A stretch of DNA of 64,000 bases from Enterocloster bolteae (GTDB taxonomy: Bacteria; Bacillota; Clostridia; Lachnospirales; Lachnospiraceae), in NCBI GenBank assembly GCA_021772025.1, contig JAETNT010000004.1, positions 98,487-162,486 on the forward strand. The letters run 5' to 3'. How positions within the stretch are numbered: the stretch's first letter is position 1; each line of letters starts with the position of its first letter. The position numbers and the translations under genes were made by a program. Positions 1-8,920 of this stretch are shown here, in pieces. Under the pieces are notes generated by a model, which did no database searches, was not told the origin of the DNA, and worked only from the letters and a program-made list of their open reading frames with translations.

Positions 1-1407
1 TCTAACCTTTACTGCTTTTTCAAACCAGACCGGTATTCCGTCAGTAAGATCTATGGAGTTCTTTTTCCAGCAATCTTGTATCATAACTGGTTTTAAAGTT
101 CGTTTATACAGATGTACAACGCTGCTTTCATCCCCATAATAAGCATCACTTACTGCAATAGCCCTGTCCAGTTGGGCTGAATCATCATAGATCCCCCATT
201 TTTCATCAATATATTTCTCTCTTATCTCTTTATATTTTTCCCACAGCTGAGGACGCATAGACATTATCGTACTCTCCATTAATGGATGGGGTCTCCATAA
301 TAATGCGATTTTATCTCTATACTCATAAAAAGTACGAAAAACAGATTCTATTTTTTTCAGTGTCTGCTCATTATTTTTCAGCAATACTGATATCCCTGTA
401 TTATAAAAAACAATTTTTTTTCTACTCCCGTCTGAATTCCTGACTATATCCATCCATTGTTCAGGAAGGGGAAAATCCCCTTTTGTATTTAATACCTTAT
501 CAACTTTCGGGGAGCCTGAACCATCTATTTTCTTTTCCCAGTACTTTCTTATTTCCTTTGTCCCGCCAGAAGCTTCCATCAAAATGCGAACATAAATTTC
601 TTTCATCTCTTTTGACTGCAAAATAACTTTATCCGAATTGATTACTCCAGGCTGAATACAAAAGTCTTTTACCTTCTCTATTTCATCATCGTTTTCAGGA
701 TTAATTTCATCCAATATAAAGTAAGGAATATATACTAATTTATCCGTAAACCTCTTGAGATTTTTAGAATAAAAAAAAGGGTGGACGCTTGTGACATGAT
801 TATTATTATCATATGGATTATGTATATAAATCACATCCGGCAACCGGTGCTCAAAATCGTACTCATCATACTTCACCACTGGTACATAATCTGGGTACTC
901 CGCCCCTTCATAGTACATTTCCCGAAAACTCCCATCCGGATTTTTATCATAATATGGAATGGGTATTACGAAGGCATCTGTATCTTTATCATCTCTGGCC
1001 GCTTTCCAGATACTTTCCAGAGAATCCCACATAGAAGCTTTATAAGGAAGGAATACCACCTCCAGCTTGTCCGGAATATCCTGGCAAATTAAAGCGTGCA
1101 GCTTTTTTACCTGCTGCTTTAATTTCAGGAGTATTGCCTTTCTTTTTGAACAATCATTTTCTGCAGTAAACAGCTGGTAGAGATTCTCACAGTAGTCTTC
1201 CAGCTCCTTAACGCTGGCCGTCCCTTCACCATAGACAGCTTCAATTCCATTTCCCATAACTAAAGCTGCATTCTGGCAATCTGTCAGAATTCGGGAAAGC
1301 TGCACTTGTGCTGCACATCTTTGGTTTAGAAGCTTTTCCGTTTCTCTTGTTGCTTTTTCTAATAAATTCACCATAGAAAGCATATGTTTTCTAACTGTAC
1401 GGCTCAT
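1..1407 (-). CDS. CDP-glycerol glycerophosphotransferase-like protein, 3' end outside window
   Basis: This frame is open from an ATG at 1407 to the left edge (469 codons, no stop), so the C-terminus is missing. GGAG lies 5 nt before the ATG. The first ~110 residues are charged and helical. Residues from about 118 (VFLPYKASMWDSLESIW) and the YIHNPYD and WRPHPLMEST motifs resemble the CDP-glycerol glycerophosphotransferase-like proteins of clostridial capsule loci, which move polyol-phosphate units from CDP-polyols onto polymers. The gene lies 96 nt downstream of genes that would make a CDP-pentitol, which fits a polyol-phosphate transferase. The family call is from memory of similar proteins; the substrate is inferred. 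Confidence 0.6.
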   Translation of the reverse strand, partial: MSRTVRKHMLSMVNLLEKATRETEKLLNQRCAAQVQLSRILTDCQNAALVMGNGIEAVYGEGTASVKELEDYCENLYQLFTAENDCSKRKAILLKLKQQVKKLHALICQDIPDKLEVVFLPYKASMWDSLESIWKAARDDKDTDAFVIPIPYYDKNPDGSFREMYYEGAEYPDYVPVVKYDEYDFEHRLPDVIYIHNPYDNNNHVTSVHPFFYSKNLKRFTDKLVYIPYFILDEINPENDDEIEKVKDFCIQPGVINSDKVILQSKEMKEIYVRILMEASGGTKEIRKYWEKKIDGSGSPKVDKVLNTKGDFPLPEQWMDIVRNSDGSRKKIVFYNTGISVLLKNNEQTLKKIESVFRTFYEYRDKIALLWRPHPLMESTIMSMRPQLWEKYKEIREKYIDEKWGIYDDSAQLDRAIAVSDAYYGDESSVVHLYKRTLKPVMIQDCWKKNSIDLTDGIPVWFEKAVKVR

Positions 1408-1503
1408 AGGTTCTCCTTCATTCCTGTTGTGATAATACCTTGCCAGTCCTGGACTGCATACTTATCCACCTATATATATCGTCCCGGATTTCCTTTTCTT
1501 AAG

Positions 1504-2163
1504 TCATTCCAAACGACGGATCCCCTCCAGCAAATCTTTGTAAGGGCAGCCTTTTCCAAACAACAAGGTCGTTCCCAGCACAAACCCGTCCATTCCTTTA
1601 GGACTATATTTGATGATTTTATCTGCGCTGCAGGCTCCGTCCCAATATACCTTGTATTTCATCTCTCCTTTTAATTCCAAAAGCTTTGAGATCTTTTCCC
1701 CCACATAGGGCAGATACATTTGTCCCGCATTGCCCGGATTAACAGACATTACCAAAACCTTCTTTACAATACGGAGCATTTCGTGTACAGTTTCCACGCT
1801 GGTTCCCGGATTGATGGCAATCCCAGGGATCATTCCCGCATCAATAATTTTCTGCAGGGTGGTAGAAGGATGGTATTCTGCCTCAGGATGAATGTAAACG
1901 GTATCGCCTTTTCTCAACTTTTTTAAAAATATATGGATATTGTTATTTGGATGTTCCAACATCAAATGGACATCCAAAGGTTTTCGGGTAGCGGAGGCAA
2001 TATAGGCCATATCATTAAGAGACATGGCAAAATTCGGCACATAGCGGCCGTCCATAATGTCAATATGAAAAGAGTCAATACCGCCTGCTTCTAATTCCCG
2101 AACCTCTTTTTCCAGATTTCCGTAATTAGCGCACATCATTGACGCATTCAGCTCTATTTTCAT
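1504..2163 (-). CDS. Ribulose-phosphate 3-epimerase family protein
   Basis: This 219-residue TIM-barrel protein matches the length of pentose-5-phosphate 3-epimerases. It interconverts ribulose-5-phosphate and xylulose-5-phosphate or a close analogue. HIDIMDG (33-39) gives the first metal and acid/base site, DVHLMLEHP the second metal histidine, MSVNPGNAGQ the phosphate loop, and WDGACSADK stands where the usual VDGGI is, so the sequence is divergent from housekeeping Rpe. It starts 4 nt after the dehydrogenase gene, with GGAG 8 nt before the ATG, so it belongs to the CDP-polyol operon and probably supplies the ketopentose phosphate that the dehydrogenase reduces. Allulose-6-phosphate epimerase is an alternative. 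Confidence 0.8.
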   Translation of the reverse strand: MKIELNASMMCANYGNLEKEVRELEAGGIDSFHIDIMDGRYVPNFAMSLNDMAYIASATRKPLDVHLMLEHPNNNIHIFLKKLRKGDTVYIHPEAEYHPSTTLQKIIDAGMIPGIAINPGTSVETVHEMLRIVKKVLVMSVNPGNAGQMYLPYVGEKISKLLELKGEMKYKVYWDGACSADKIIKYSPKGMDGFVLGTTLLFGKGCPYKDLLEGIRRLE

Positions 2164-2167
2164 CCTT

Positions 2168-3214
2168 TTATCTCCTTCCCATTACCTTTATATATTCTTC
2201 CGCCTTATCCCGCATCATCTCAAGTCCTTCATTCAGCTTCTCAAAAGGTAATTGATGGGTAATCAGCTTTTCCGGCTTTATCCGTTTGTCTGCCAGCCGC
2301 TTCAGGACATAATTCCAGTCGTCTTCTTCCTGATGGGTAAAAGAAGAATTCCAGGTTCCCAGTATGGTAAGCTGGTTTCGCAGTACTTTCCAGTAAACAT
2401 TCTTTTCCAGTTCTAAATCAGACGCTGGATTTCCCACCAGCTGAATCCGTCCGTTTGGAGCTGTGGTTTTTACCGCCCAGTTCAGCACCTGGTTTTTCCC
2501 TACACAATCGAAAAACACATCCACTCCGGCCGAACCGGTACGGCTGACCAACCATTCTTCCGGCCTGTTATTTCTAATATCACAGTAGTGTTCCTTGGGG
2601 ATCCCAAGGCTTTTCACTATTTGCTCCTGCAGTGTTTTGTTTCCTAAAACCAGAACATTTTCAATACCGGCTTCAAGGAGAAATTGAACCAACAAAAGTC
2701 CAATGGTTCCCAAGCCGCATACTGCAACGATCTCTTCTTTTTGAGGAATTGCCCGGCGCAGAGCGTGTACAGCCACTGCCATAGGTTCCATCATAGCGGC
2801 GGCTTCAAATGAAACCGAATCCGGCAAAAGGATTAAATTGTCTGCCGGGACCCGGACATATTCTGCAAATCCCCCATCCCTTCTGGAACCCAGATAGCTA
2901 TAGCTACGGCAAAGCTCATATTGTGTTTTCTTACAAGGGCCGCAATTTTTACAGGGTATCAGCGGGAAAATCCCTACTCTCTTTCCCAGCCACTTAGGGT
3001 CTGTTCCAGCTCCAATTTTCCTCACCACTCCTGAGAACTCATGGCCGGGGATGAGAGGATGAGAATAGGCTCCTGTCCGGTATATCCTGGGGATATCAGA
3101 ACCGCAGATTCCCACTGCCTGAACCTGAACCTGAACCTCACCTTCTCTTGGAGATGGTGTAAAAACTTCTTCAAAGCGTATATCATTTATTCCATGCAGT
3201 ACATATGCTTTCAT
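2168..3214 (-). CDS. Zinc-dependent medium-chain dehydrogenase, TarJ-like (pentitol-5-phosphate dehydrogenase)
   Basis: This is a 348-residue MDR alcohol dehydrogenase. The catalytic zinc ligands are seen as C37 (GICGSD) and H58-E59 (PGHEFSG). Four structural-zinc cysteines lie in CKNCGPCKKTQYELC, and the NAD(P) fold is at VCGLGTIGLLL. Next to a cytidylyltransferase, the likely reaction is NADPH reduction of ribulose-5-phosphate to ribitol-5-phosphate, as for TarJ. The start codon overlaps the stop of the cytidylyltransferase by 4 nt (ATGA), so the two are translationally coupled. Sorbitol- or galactitol-phosphate dehydrogenase is possible from sequence alone; the neighbours favour the TarJ role. 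Confidence 0.8.
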   Translation of the reverse strand: MKAYVLHGINDIRFEEVFTPSPREGEVQVQVQAVGICGSDIPRIYRTGAYSHPLIPGHEFSGVVRKIGAGTDPKWLGKRVGIFPLIPCKNCGPCKKTQYELCRSYSYLGSRRDGGFAEYVRVPADNLILLPDSVSFEAAAMMEPMAVAVHALRRAIPQKEEIVAVCGLGTIGLLLVQFLLEAGIENVLVLGNKTLQEQIVKSLGIPKEHYCDIRNNRPEEWLVSRTGSAGVDVFFDCVGKNQVLNWAVKTTAPNGRIQLVGNPASDLELEKNVYWKVLRNQLTILGTWNSSFTHQEEDDWNYVLKRLADKRIKPEKLITHQLPFEKLNEGLEMMRDKAEEYIKVMGRR

Positions 3215-3885
3215 ACAAGTCTGATAAACTCCTTTAAATCTTTTTCTGTGGTAATTTTACTGTTGAGCTCATCCCCCTTTACCAGGGCAATATCCAGTCC
3301 TGCCAGAATAGCAGGCTCTGTAGAACCATTAATTTCCAAAATCCGTTCCGGAAGCAAAGCCGCATTGGCCTCATAGTAAGGCTTTAGGAGAAAACATTCC
3401 GGGGCCTGTCCCGCATAAATCTGGCTCCTATTTAGCAGGGATGTGACAGACTTTCCATCTATACTTAAATATACTGTATCTTTCATGTGAAGCACTGGCA
3501 TGGCTCCATCATGGCCGTTTACCGCCTGGATACAGTCTAAAATCTGCTTTCCGGATACCCGGGGACGGGCGGCATCATGGATGATAACCACCGTATGATC
3601 CCCTGCCATGGGAAGCAAATCAGTAAGTCCATGAAAAATAGACATCTGACGATTTTCTCCCGGCCTTGAAAAACCGTGGGGTTTGTGATGCAGCTCTTTT
3701 TCTATAAGAGGATGCCACTCTGGCTCTGCCACAATCTGGATATAATCGATCTCCTTAAGAGCTTCAAATGTTTCTATGCAGTAAGATATAATGGGGCGTC
3801 CTTTGGCCTCTATGTACTGCTTAGGGATTTCAGTTCCTGCCCGCAGGCCTGCGCCGCCGGATAAAATCAGGGCTATGTTTGTCAT
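3211..3885 (-). CDS. IspD/TarI family cytidylyltransferase (pentitol-5-phosphate cytidylyltransferase)
   Basis: This 224-residue protein has the CTP-binding loop LSGGAGLRAGTEIPKQY at the N-terminus and the HDAARP motif near residue 105, both typical of the IspD/TarI family. Coupling to a TarJ-like dehydrogenase points to making CDP-ribitol (or a stereoisomer) from pentitol-5-phosphate and CTP rather than the isoprenoid IspD reaction. It is the first gene of the operon, behind a promoter at 3930-3959. The product probably feeds a teichoic-acid-like or capsular polymer made by the enzymes encoded on both sides. Confidence 0.82.
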   Translation of the reverse strand: MTNIALILSGGAGLRAGTEIPKQYIEAKGRPIISYCIETFEALKEIDYIQIVAEPEWHPLIEKELHHKPHGFSRPGENRQMSIFHGLTDLLPMAGDHTVVIIHDAARPRVSGKQILDCIQAVNGHDGAMPVLHMKDTVYLSIDGKSVTSLLNRSQIYAGQAPECFLLKPYYEANAALLPERILEINGSTEPAILAGLDIALVKGDELNSKITTEKDLKEFIRLV

Positions 3886-3929
3886 TTTTCTCTACCTTTT
3901 GTAAATTCAATATACAGTAACTCTCACCT

Positions 3930-3959
3930 ATTATACTTGATTTTATAGCGTTAAGTCAA
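3930..3959 (-). promoter_or_regulatory. SigA-type promoter of the CDP-polyol operon
   Basis: On the minus strand TTGACT (3959-3954) and TATAAT (3935-3930) are separated by 18 nt. They lie 45 nt upstream of the cytidylyltransferase ATG and just after the terminator of the preceding operon. Confidence 0.75.
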
Positions 3960-4000
3960 TCACTGCAGAAAATCTGACACGCCATATACATGGTAAGCGC

Positions 4001-4036
4001 AAAAAAGCTGCCCGTTTTTCATGCCAGACAGCTTTT
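4001..4036 (-). terminator. Rho-independent terminator after the FkbM gene
   Basis: On the minus strand AAAAGCTGTC pairs with GGCAGCTTTT (one G-U pair) and runs into a T tract. It ends the transcript of the polysaccharide genes at 4.1-9.9 kb. Confidence 0.75.
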
Positions 4037-4123
4037 CTCGTAATATGATAGCACTAATTAACTTTTTTGTAGGTGTAGTGTCTTTTTAATATCTTCTTGA
4101 TGTGATTCAAAAAGGTTGTAACT

Positions 4124-5179
4124 TTATGACGGTATTGCATATAAAACCGTATCGTAGTCCCCAAATGAATAATGCTTCAGAAAAAACTTATAATCAGGAC
4201 AAATTTCCAGAATATACTTTGGCAGTGTCCAAATATCCTCTGCTTTATGATAGATACTGATTGCCAGCCTTGGTTTTTGGCTCGCTACAAGTTGTTTTGC
4301 CCCACGAAGCGCCTCTAATTCTGCCCCTTCTACATCCATTTTCAGATAAGTAACCGGCTTCCCCATCAAAAAATCGTCTAATGCAACTGCATCTATTTTT
4401 TCGTTACTGTCACTTTTCTCTCCCACATGTGTAGCGAAATTACCTTTTGCTTGAATTGCCAGTTCTGTCGTTTTTGACCATAATGCCTTTGGAACAATTT
4501 CATAAGCCATATATCCTTCCAAGTTCCTTATGGCTTCTTTAATATTCTGATCGTCCGGTTCAAAGCAATAAGAATAGGAGTTTTCGCCGCCCCAATCCAG
4601 AAACTGTTTTGTGGTTTTTCCATCAAAACCCCCGGCATCCACAAATATTTCCTTTCCATTATGAGGCAGCAGTTCTTTTAAATCAAAATAAATTATCTTT
4701 TCTGTCAATTCATAAATTATATTCCCTGCGTTTAAAATCTTTTCATCAGGAATACCTCTCTGTAATAATTGTCCTTTCATCTCCTGATAATTTTTATAAG
4801 AGGAAATAACCACCCACTCCCCTGTATATCCGCTAACAAAATCCTCAAATGACAGTACTGGAAGATTTCCTGTTTTCTTATTCTTGGGGCTGGAATCAAC
4901 TACGTATTTCCACGGAATAAAGCTCCTGGTTTCCGTATATAAGATATTTCCCCAAATTCCCGAACCAAAAATAACCATTTCTTTCCTGGCATTTTTTTCT
5001 ATGAGGTATTCACAAAACTGTTTCCACAATGGCTGTTTCCTGACTGTATTATTCACTATATTCTGGATATAGTAATAATCTTTCGTCAGACTGTAATTTA
5101 GTCTGTTTATATAAATCATTTTTGATTGTTCATCCTGAATCTTCTCATAAATCATTTGAATGGATTCTGTATATATCAT
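4124..5179 (-). CDS. FkbM family methyltransferase with N-terminal Rossmann-like module
   Basis: The protein is 351 residues from an ATG at 5179 (a TTG one codon upstream is possible). The C-terminal half is an FkbM SAM-dependent methyltransferase: FVDAGGFDGKTTKQF is the SAM site and LKMDVEGAELEALRGA the conserved family signature. Such enzymes O-methylate sugars of surface glycans. The N-terminal half holds a separate module beginning VIFGSGIWGNIL followed by VVDSSPKNKKTG and VVISSYKNYQEM, which is similar to modules in four neighbours. The gene overlaps the upstream gene by 35 nt, so it is the last gene of the transcript. Confidence 0.85.
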   Translation of the reverse strand: MIYTESIQMIYEKIQDEQSKMIYINRLNYSLTKDYYYIQNIVNNTVRKQPLWKQFCEYLIEKNARKEMVIFGSGIWGNILYTETRSFIPWKYVVDSSPKNKKTGNLPVLSFEDFVSGYTGEWVVISSYKNYQEMKGQLLQRGIPDEKILNAGNIIYELTEKIIYFDLKELLPHNGKEIFVDAGGFDGKTTKQFLDWGGENSYSYCFEPDDQNIKEAIRNLEGYMAYEIVPKALWSKTTELAIQAKGNFATHVGEKSDSNEKIDAVALDDFLMGKPVTYLKMDVEGAELEALRGAKQLVASQKPRLAISIYHKAEDIWTLPKYILEICPDYKFFLKHYSFGDYDTVLYAIPS

Positions 5180-6719
5180 CAACTATTTCTCCCAAACCAA
5201 TCAATCGTCCACGATACTTATTTCTTAAACTATCCTTTATTGATGTCACATCATAAGCGGTAATGATAATGGCATCTGTTTCCGGAAACTGTTCTTCCGG
5301 ACGGTATATTTGAAAATCAGCCCCAAACTGCCCCACATAACGGTCAATCCCAAAGTCAACATTCACATGTTCTTTTCTAAGTTGAATTAGTAAATGTTTC
5401 CCTAATGATGCCATTCCATATATTGCCACATGTCTGATCTGCTCTCTTTGAAAAAAGCCCGCAAAGTCAACCTTATCCTCTTGCTCCAAAAAAAACCATT
5501 TATCCAGCAGTTCAAATAAATATTTAAATTTTTTCCCATTGTCATTGAGCCTGGATAATTCCCTTTTTATTGCCTCGCGGTTTTCAGTATCTATTTGCTT
5601 TTCGGGCTCTTCTATTGCTTTTTCTCTGGCATTTCTTACTGCCTCCAGATATTCATGCCCATCCTCTTCATCAGGTTCCAAATACATCCCTTCTCCCCAT
5701 TCATTCCATGCATTAATAAACAGGAACTCATTCTCGTATTGCCTGCTCTTTTGTATCAGTTTCGTAAGATATTCCTGAAATATGGATGAACTGCGGTTGA
5801 TTAGGCTTTCCCCACTCTTCCCTCTCCGCGGCGTATCATCATACCCGGAAACACCGCAAAAATACGTCTTAATCCCAAATACTGGAGAAGTATCAAGAAT
5901 ATTCTTCCATACATCCTCATAGCCAAAGCATCTTACGCCATTTTTTATTACAGCCTTTCCGGATGCATTTAAATCATTAATGCTCTTTCTGGGCTCGTAG
6001 ACTACTGCAGCATCCAGAGAATCATTAGGAGCATTTAAACGGGCTCCTATAAGATATAGTCCTGAAAGCCCCGCTTTTATTGCCAATTCTCTCCAGCATT
6101 TTGTCATCTCCCGAAATGGGTGAATATCCTCCGGACTGTAAAATAGAAATACCGGTTTTTCATCTACCCGTATATAGCGTTCATCCTGGAAAAACGGAAG
6201 TAAATATTCAAAATGCCTAACCCAGTCCTCGTATGCGCCATAATCCTGTTCTGCCAGGATTCCGGCCTCTGCTTCCACTGCATCTGTCTCATATCTCTCT
6301 GCCCACACATTTCCACTAATCCTGCTCCATGAACGGATCCATGATTCACTTGCCCAATTAAAACAAAATGGCATGGGAATATCCTTCCATCTTAAAAGGT
6401 TCTCTGCCGGAAGTTCCAGTTCTTTTTTTCCGTCTTTAAAATAGTAGTGATAGAAGCAAAAGCCATCTATTCCATATGTTTCTGCCATTTCAGCTTGTGC
6501 CTTCATGGTTTCTTTCCGGCTTAAATCATAATAATTGCCGCCAAAGGGTACTCTTGGCTCTTTATGTCCCGGAAAATATGCCTCTGCCGTCTTTACTGAC
6601 TCCCAATCAGTAAACCCCTTTCCCCACCACCGGTTATTATCTTCATTTTCGTAAAACTGCGGCAGATAGATTGCCAGTATTTTAGGAATTTTCCTTTCAT
6701 TTTCTTTAAGTTCACTCAT
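5145..6719 (-). CDS. WbsX-like / GH99-like glycan protein with C-terminal Rossmann-like module
   Basis: This 524-residue protein opens with ILAIYLPQFYENEDNNRWWG and GFTDWESVKTAE, then continues with GFCFYHYYF and FINAWNEWGEGMYLEPD. These are the hallmarks of the WbsX family (glycoside hydrolase 99-like fold) found in O-antigen and capsule clusters. The fold is known to act on glycans, but whether WbsX proteins transfer or hydrolyse is not settled. After about residue 440 a second module appears (VAIYGMASLGKHLLIQL, VDFGIDRYVG, AIIITAYDV), like those in its neighbours. No strong ribosome binding site precedes the ATG at 6719, which suggests translational coupling. Confidence 0.8.
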   Translation of the reverse strand: MSELKENERKIPKILAIYLPQFYENEDNNRWWGKGFTDWESVKTAEAYFPGHKEPRVPFGGNYYDLSRKETMKAQAEMAETYGIDGFCFYHYYFKDGKKELELPAENLLRWKDIPMPFCFNWASESWIRSWSRISGNVWAERYETDAVEAEAGILAEQDYGAYEDWVRHFEYLLPFFQDERYIRVDEKPVFLFYSPEDIHPFREMTKCWRELAIKAGLSGLYLIGARLNAPNDSLDAAVVYEPRKSINDLNASGKAVIKNGVRCFGYEDVWKNILDTSPVFGIKTYFCGVSGYDDTPRRGKSGESLINRSSSIFQEYLTKLIQKSRQYENEFLFINAWNEWGEGMYLEPDEEDGHEYLEAVRNAREKAIEEPEKQIDTENREAIKRELSRLNDNGKKFKYLFELLDKWFFLEQEDKVDFAGFFQREQIRHVAIYGMASLGKHLLIQLRKEHVNVDFGIDRYVGQFGADFQIYRPEEQFPETDAIIITAYDVTSIKDSLRNKYRGRLIGLGEIVDDIYRIHSNDL

Positions 6720-6745
6720 CAAATCTGCTGTCTGCCTTTCTTTAT

Positions 6746-7840
6746 TTATCTTTTCTTCACCACAACATATACAATCAACGGATAATACTTGTCATTTGGC
6801 AAAAAGTCTTCCGGTTTCAGATCTTCACTGCATACCCCGCTGATGTGTGCCGTAACCGTCTTCACATTTCCGAAGCTCCCGCTCTCTACCACTTCCAAAG
6901 AACGTTCTTCCCTAAACATTCTCGCAAGCGCCTTTTCATTAAAATTGAAATAGCACCCATAATCATCCATACATCTTCTGGAATTTTGGGAAATTCCGGA
7001 ACACGTAATCAATGCTGCTCCACCTCTTTTTAAAAGCCTGCCTATATTATGGGCAGCACTTTTTACGTCAAAAATGTACATCAATGTCTGAGTCAAAATG
7101 AAACAGTCTGCAATCTCATCTTGTATTCCTTCTCCTGTTTCAAGATTTCCGTTAAAAGACACTCCGCTGTCCTTAGAATCCACATCCATTACAATTGACC
7201 GGCATACCTGGCCCCTTCCGAATTTTTCCGTATAGAAGTTATCTTCAATCTCCAGGACATCACCTGTAATGTATTTCTGGTTTTCCTTTAAAAATTCTTC
7301 AATATAATACCGGTCAATAGGCGTGCCTCTTTCTGTGCCAAATTGTCTGCTTACCGGCTCTGTATCCATCTCTGCTACTGCATCGATTAGCTTGTGATAA
7401 TTCCTGTAGGCCTCCCGCAAAAATCCCCTCCAGTTCTCCTGGTCAGAAATTTTTACTATTTGGCCGTTCTTTTTTACGCAGGAAAAAAAATCTTTCGCAA
7501 ATTCAATTTTCTCCAAAATGCTGTTCAATTCTTTTTCATTTTCAAAACAGGGAAGTTCTGTATAAGGAAATACTATCCTCTCCGGATCAATCCCCAGTTG
7601 AACAAGCTGTCTCCACATGCTGACAAAATGTACGGACATCAGAAAAATAGGCAGAGCGCCTTTTCTGTCCAAATCTCTTGGATTAATAACTTTTATGCCG
7701 CCTTCTTTATAGGTGCTTTCAGATCCTGCTGTTACTTTATTATCAAGAAAGCAAACAATCCTATACGTTTTCTCTATGGCACGCCTTTTATAATCAAAAT
7801 ATTTTCCTGTTCCAAATATAATTATTTCCTTCTTGTCCAT
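6746..7840 (-). CDS. SAM-dependent methyltransferase-like protein with N-terminal Rossmann-like module
   Basis: The 364-residue protein begins with the module IIIFGTGKYFDYKRRA, IVCFLDNK and PIFLMSVHF (about residues 5-90), followed by a class I methyltransferase-like part. That part has the degenerate motif GDVLEIEDNFYTEKFG, then VMDVDSKDSG, DCFILTQTLMYIFDV and RLLKRGGAALITCSG, the order seen in type-11 methyltransferases. The likely target is a surface glycan. It lies 3 nt from the deacetylase gene stop and 26 nt from the WbsX gene, in the same transcript. The exact activity cannot be told from sequence. Confidence 0.65.
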   Translation of the reverse strand: MDKKEIIIFGTGKYFDYKRRAIEKTYRIVCFLDNKVTAGSESTYKEGGIKVINPRDLDRKGALPIFLMSVHFVSMWRQLVQLGIDPERIVFPYTELPCFENEKELNSILEKIEFAKDFFSCVKKNGQIVKISDQENWRGFLREAYRNYHKLIDAVAEMDTEPVSRQFGTERGTPIDRYYIEEFLKENQKYITGDVLEIEDNFYTEKFGRGQVCRSIVMDVDSKDSGVSFNGNLETGEGIQDEIADCFILTQTLMYIFDVKSAAHNIGRLLKRGGAALITCSGISQNSRRCMDDYGCYFNFNEKALARMFREERSLEVVESGSFGNVKTVTAHISGVCSEDLKPEDFLPNDKYYPLIVYVVVKKR

Positions 7841-7843
7841 ACC

Positions 7844-8911
7844 TCACAACTCATCCTTCCGCAACAAATCACTCTTTTCCAATAACGTCCGAAAAGAAAT
7901 AATGTTTTTATATCCTTTTTCTAAAAGTTCTTTTTCTATTTCATCAAAATAATAAACCGCCGTTACAACCACTGCATCTACCTGGGGAAGCCCTTTTTGC
8001 GGTACATATATACGAAGCCCTTCCTGGTCTGTCTGGCTGACCTTTTTATCCATCACATATTCTACCTGGACTCTTGTCCCCAAAAGCTCCTGGCAAAACA
8101 ATTTCCCAATTTCTGCATATCCATAAACAGCAATCCGACGGTATCCCTCTCTTTCCAATCTCCGGGCCAAGCCAAAGCCCTGAATTTTAAGTTCCATCCA
8201 GCGGGTGAAAATCCAATAAAAAAGTGTGCTTTTCTGCAGTTGATGTTCTAAGCCAATTGTAGGATCCTCCAGCGAGTCTCCAGGGTTCATGTAAGTATAT
8301 ACCTCAATATAGCGTCCAACCAGCCGGTTTTGAAGGGCTCTGTATGCTGCCATAGTTTCCGCCAGCTTATCATAAGGAAGAGTAATAAGCTGTGACTGGT
8401 GGAACCGTATGAGCCAGAGCTTCTTATCTATTACATCTGTGATATCCAGCATATGGGTAACTGTATGCAGTGGTGAATGAACTTCATAAAGAAATATTTC
8501 CACATCCCGTATTTTTTGCTTATACAAAGCCTGAAATACACTAACACAAGCCGCCGTATGATCCGGATGTCCGTCATGAATACCGGTTACAAATATTTTA
8601 GTATAAAGGGAAAGGTCTTGATTTTCAAGACAATTTGTATGCTGCATCAGAGTCCCGTCTTCATAACCCAGCATCATATAATTCTCTATTCCTGCTGCCT
8701 TCATTTCCGTTGCAAATTCATTTTCTCTTGTTTTCTTTATTACTTCGGGAGCTGCGTTTCCTTGCCCCTGCCTTCCGTCCGTAAGAACCATTACCTGGCA
8801 AATATCCGGACAGCAGGCAAGAATCCCTCCTGCCCCAATACACTCATCATCCGGGTGAGGTGCAATAATTAAAATCCGGTCTCTTTTTTTGATCTCAAGT
8901 ATTTGTAACAT
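7844..8911 (-). CDS. PIG-L/LmbE family N-acetyl sugar deacetylase with C-terminal Rossmann-like module
   Basis: This 355-residue protein has the zinc motif APHPDDE near residue 20 and the later HDGHPDH motif, which supply the metal ligands of PIG-L/LmbE deacetylases. These enzymes remove acetyl groups from GlcNAc-type sugars. From about residue 255 a module follows (IAVYGYAEIGKLFCQELL, VEYVMDKKVS, AVVVTAVYYF) like that in adjacent genes. It lies between the Stealth gene (10-nt gap) and the methyltransferase gene (3-nt gap). The natural substrate is probably an amino sugar in the polymer made here, by inference. Confidence 0.82.
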   Translation of the reverse strand: MLQILEIKKRDRILIIAPHPDDECIGAGGILACCPDICQVMVLTDGRQGQGNAAPEVIKKTRENEFATEMKAAGIENYMMLGYEDGTLMQHTNCLENQDLSLYTKIFVTGIHDGHPDHTAACVSVFQALYKQKIRDVEIFLYEVHSPLHTVTHMLDITDVIDKKLWLIRFHQSQLITLPYDKLAETMAAYRALQNRLVGRYIEVYTYMNPGDSLEDPTIGLEHQLQKSTLFYWIFTRWMELKIQGFGLARRLEREGYRRIAVYGYAEIGKLFCQELLGTRVQVEYVMDKKVSQTDQEGLRIYVPQKGLPQVDAVVVTAVYYFDEIEKELLEKGYKNIISFRTLLEKSDLLRKDEL

Positions 8912-8920
8912 TCCTGCTCC

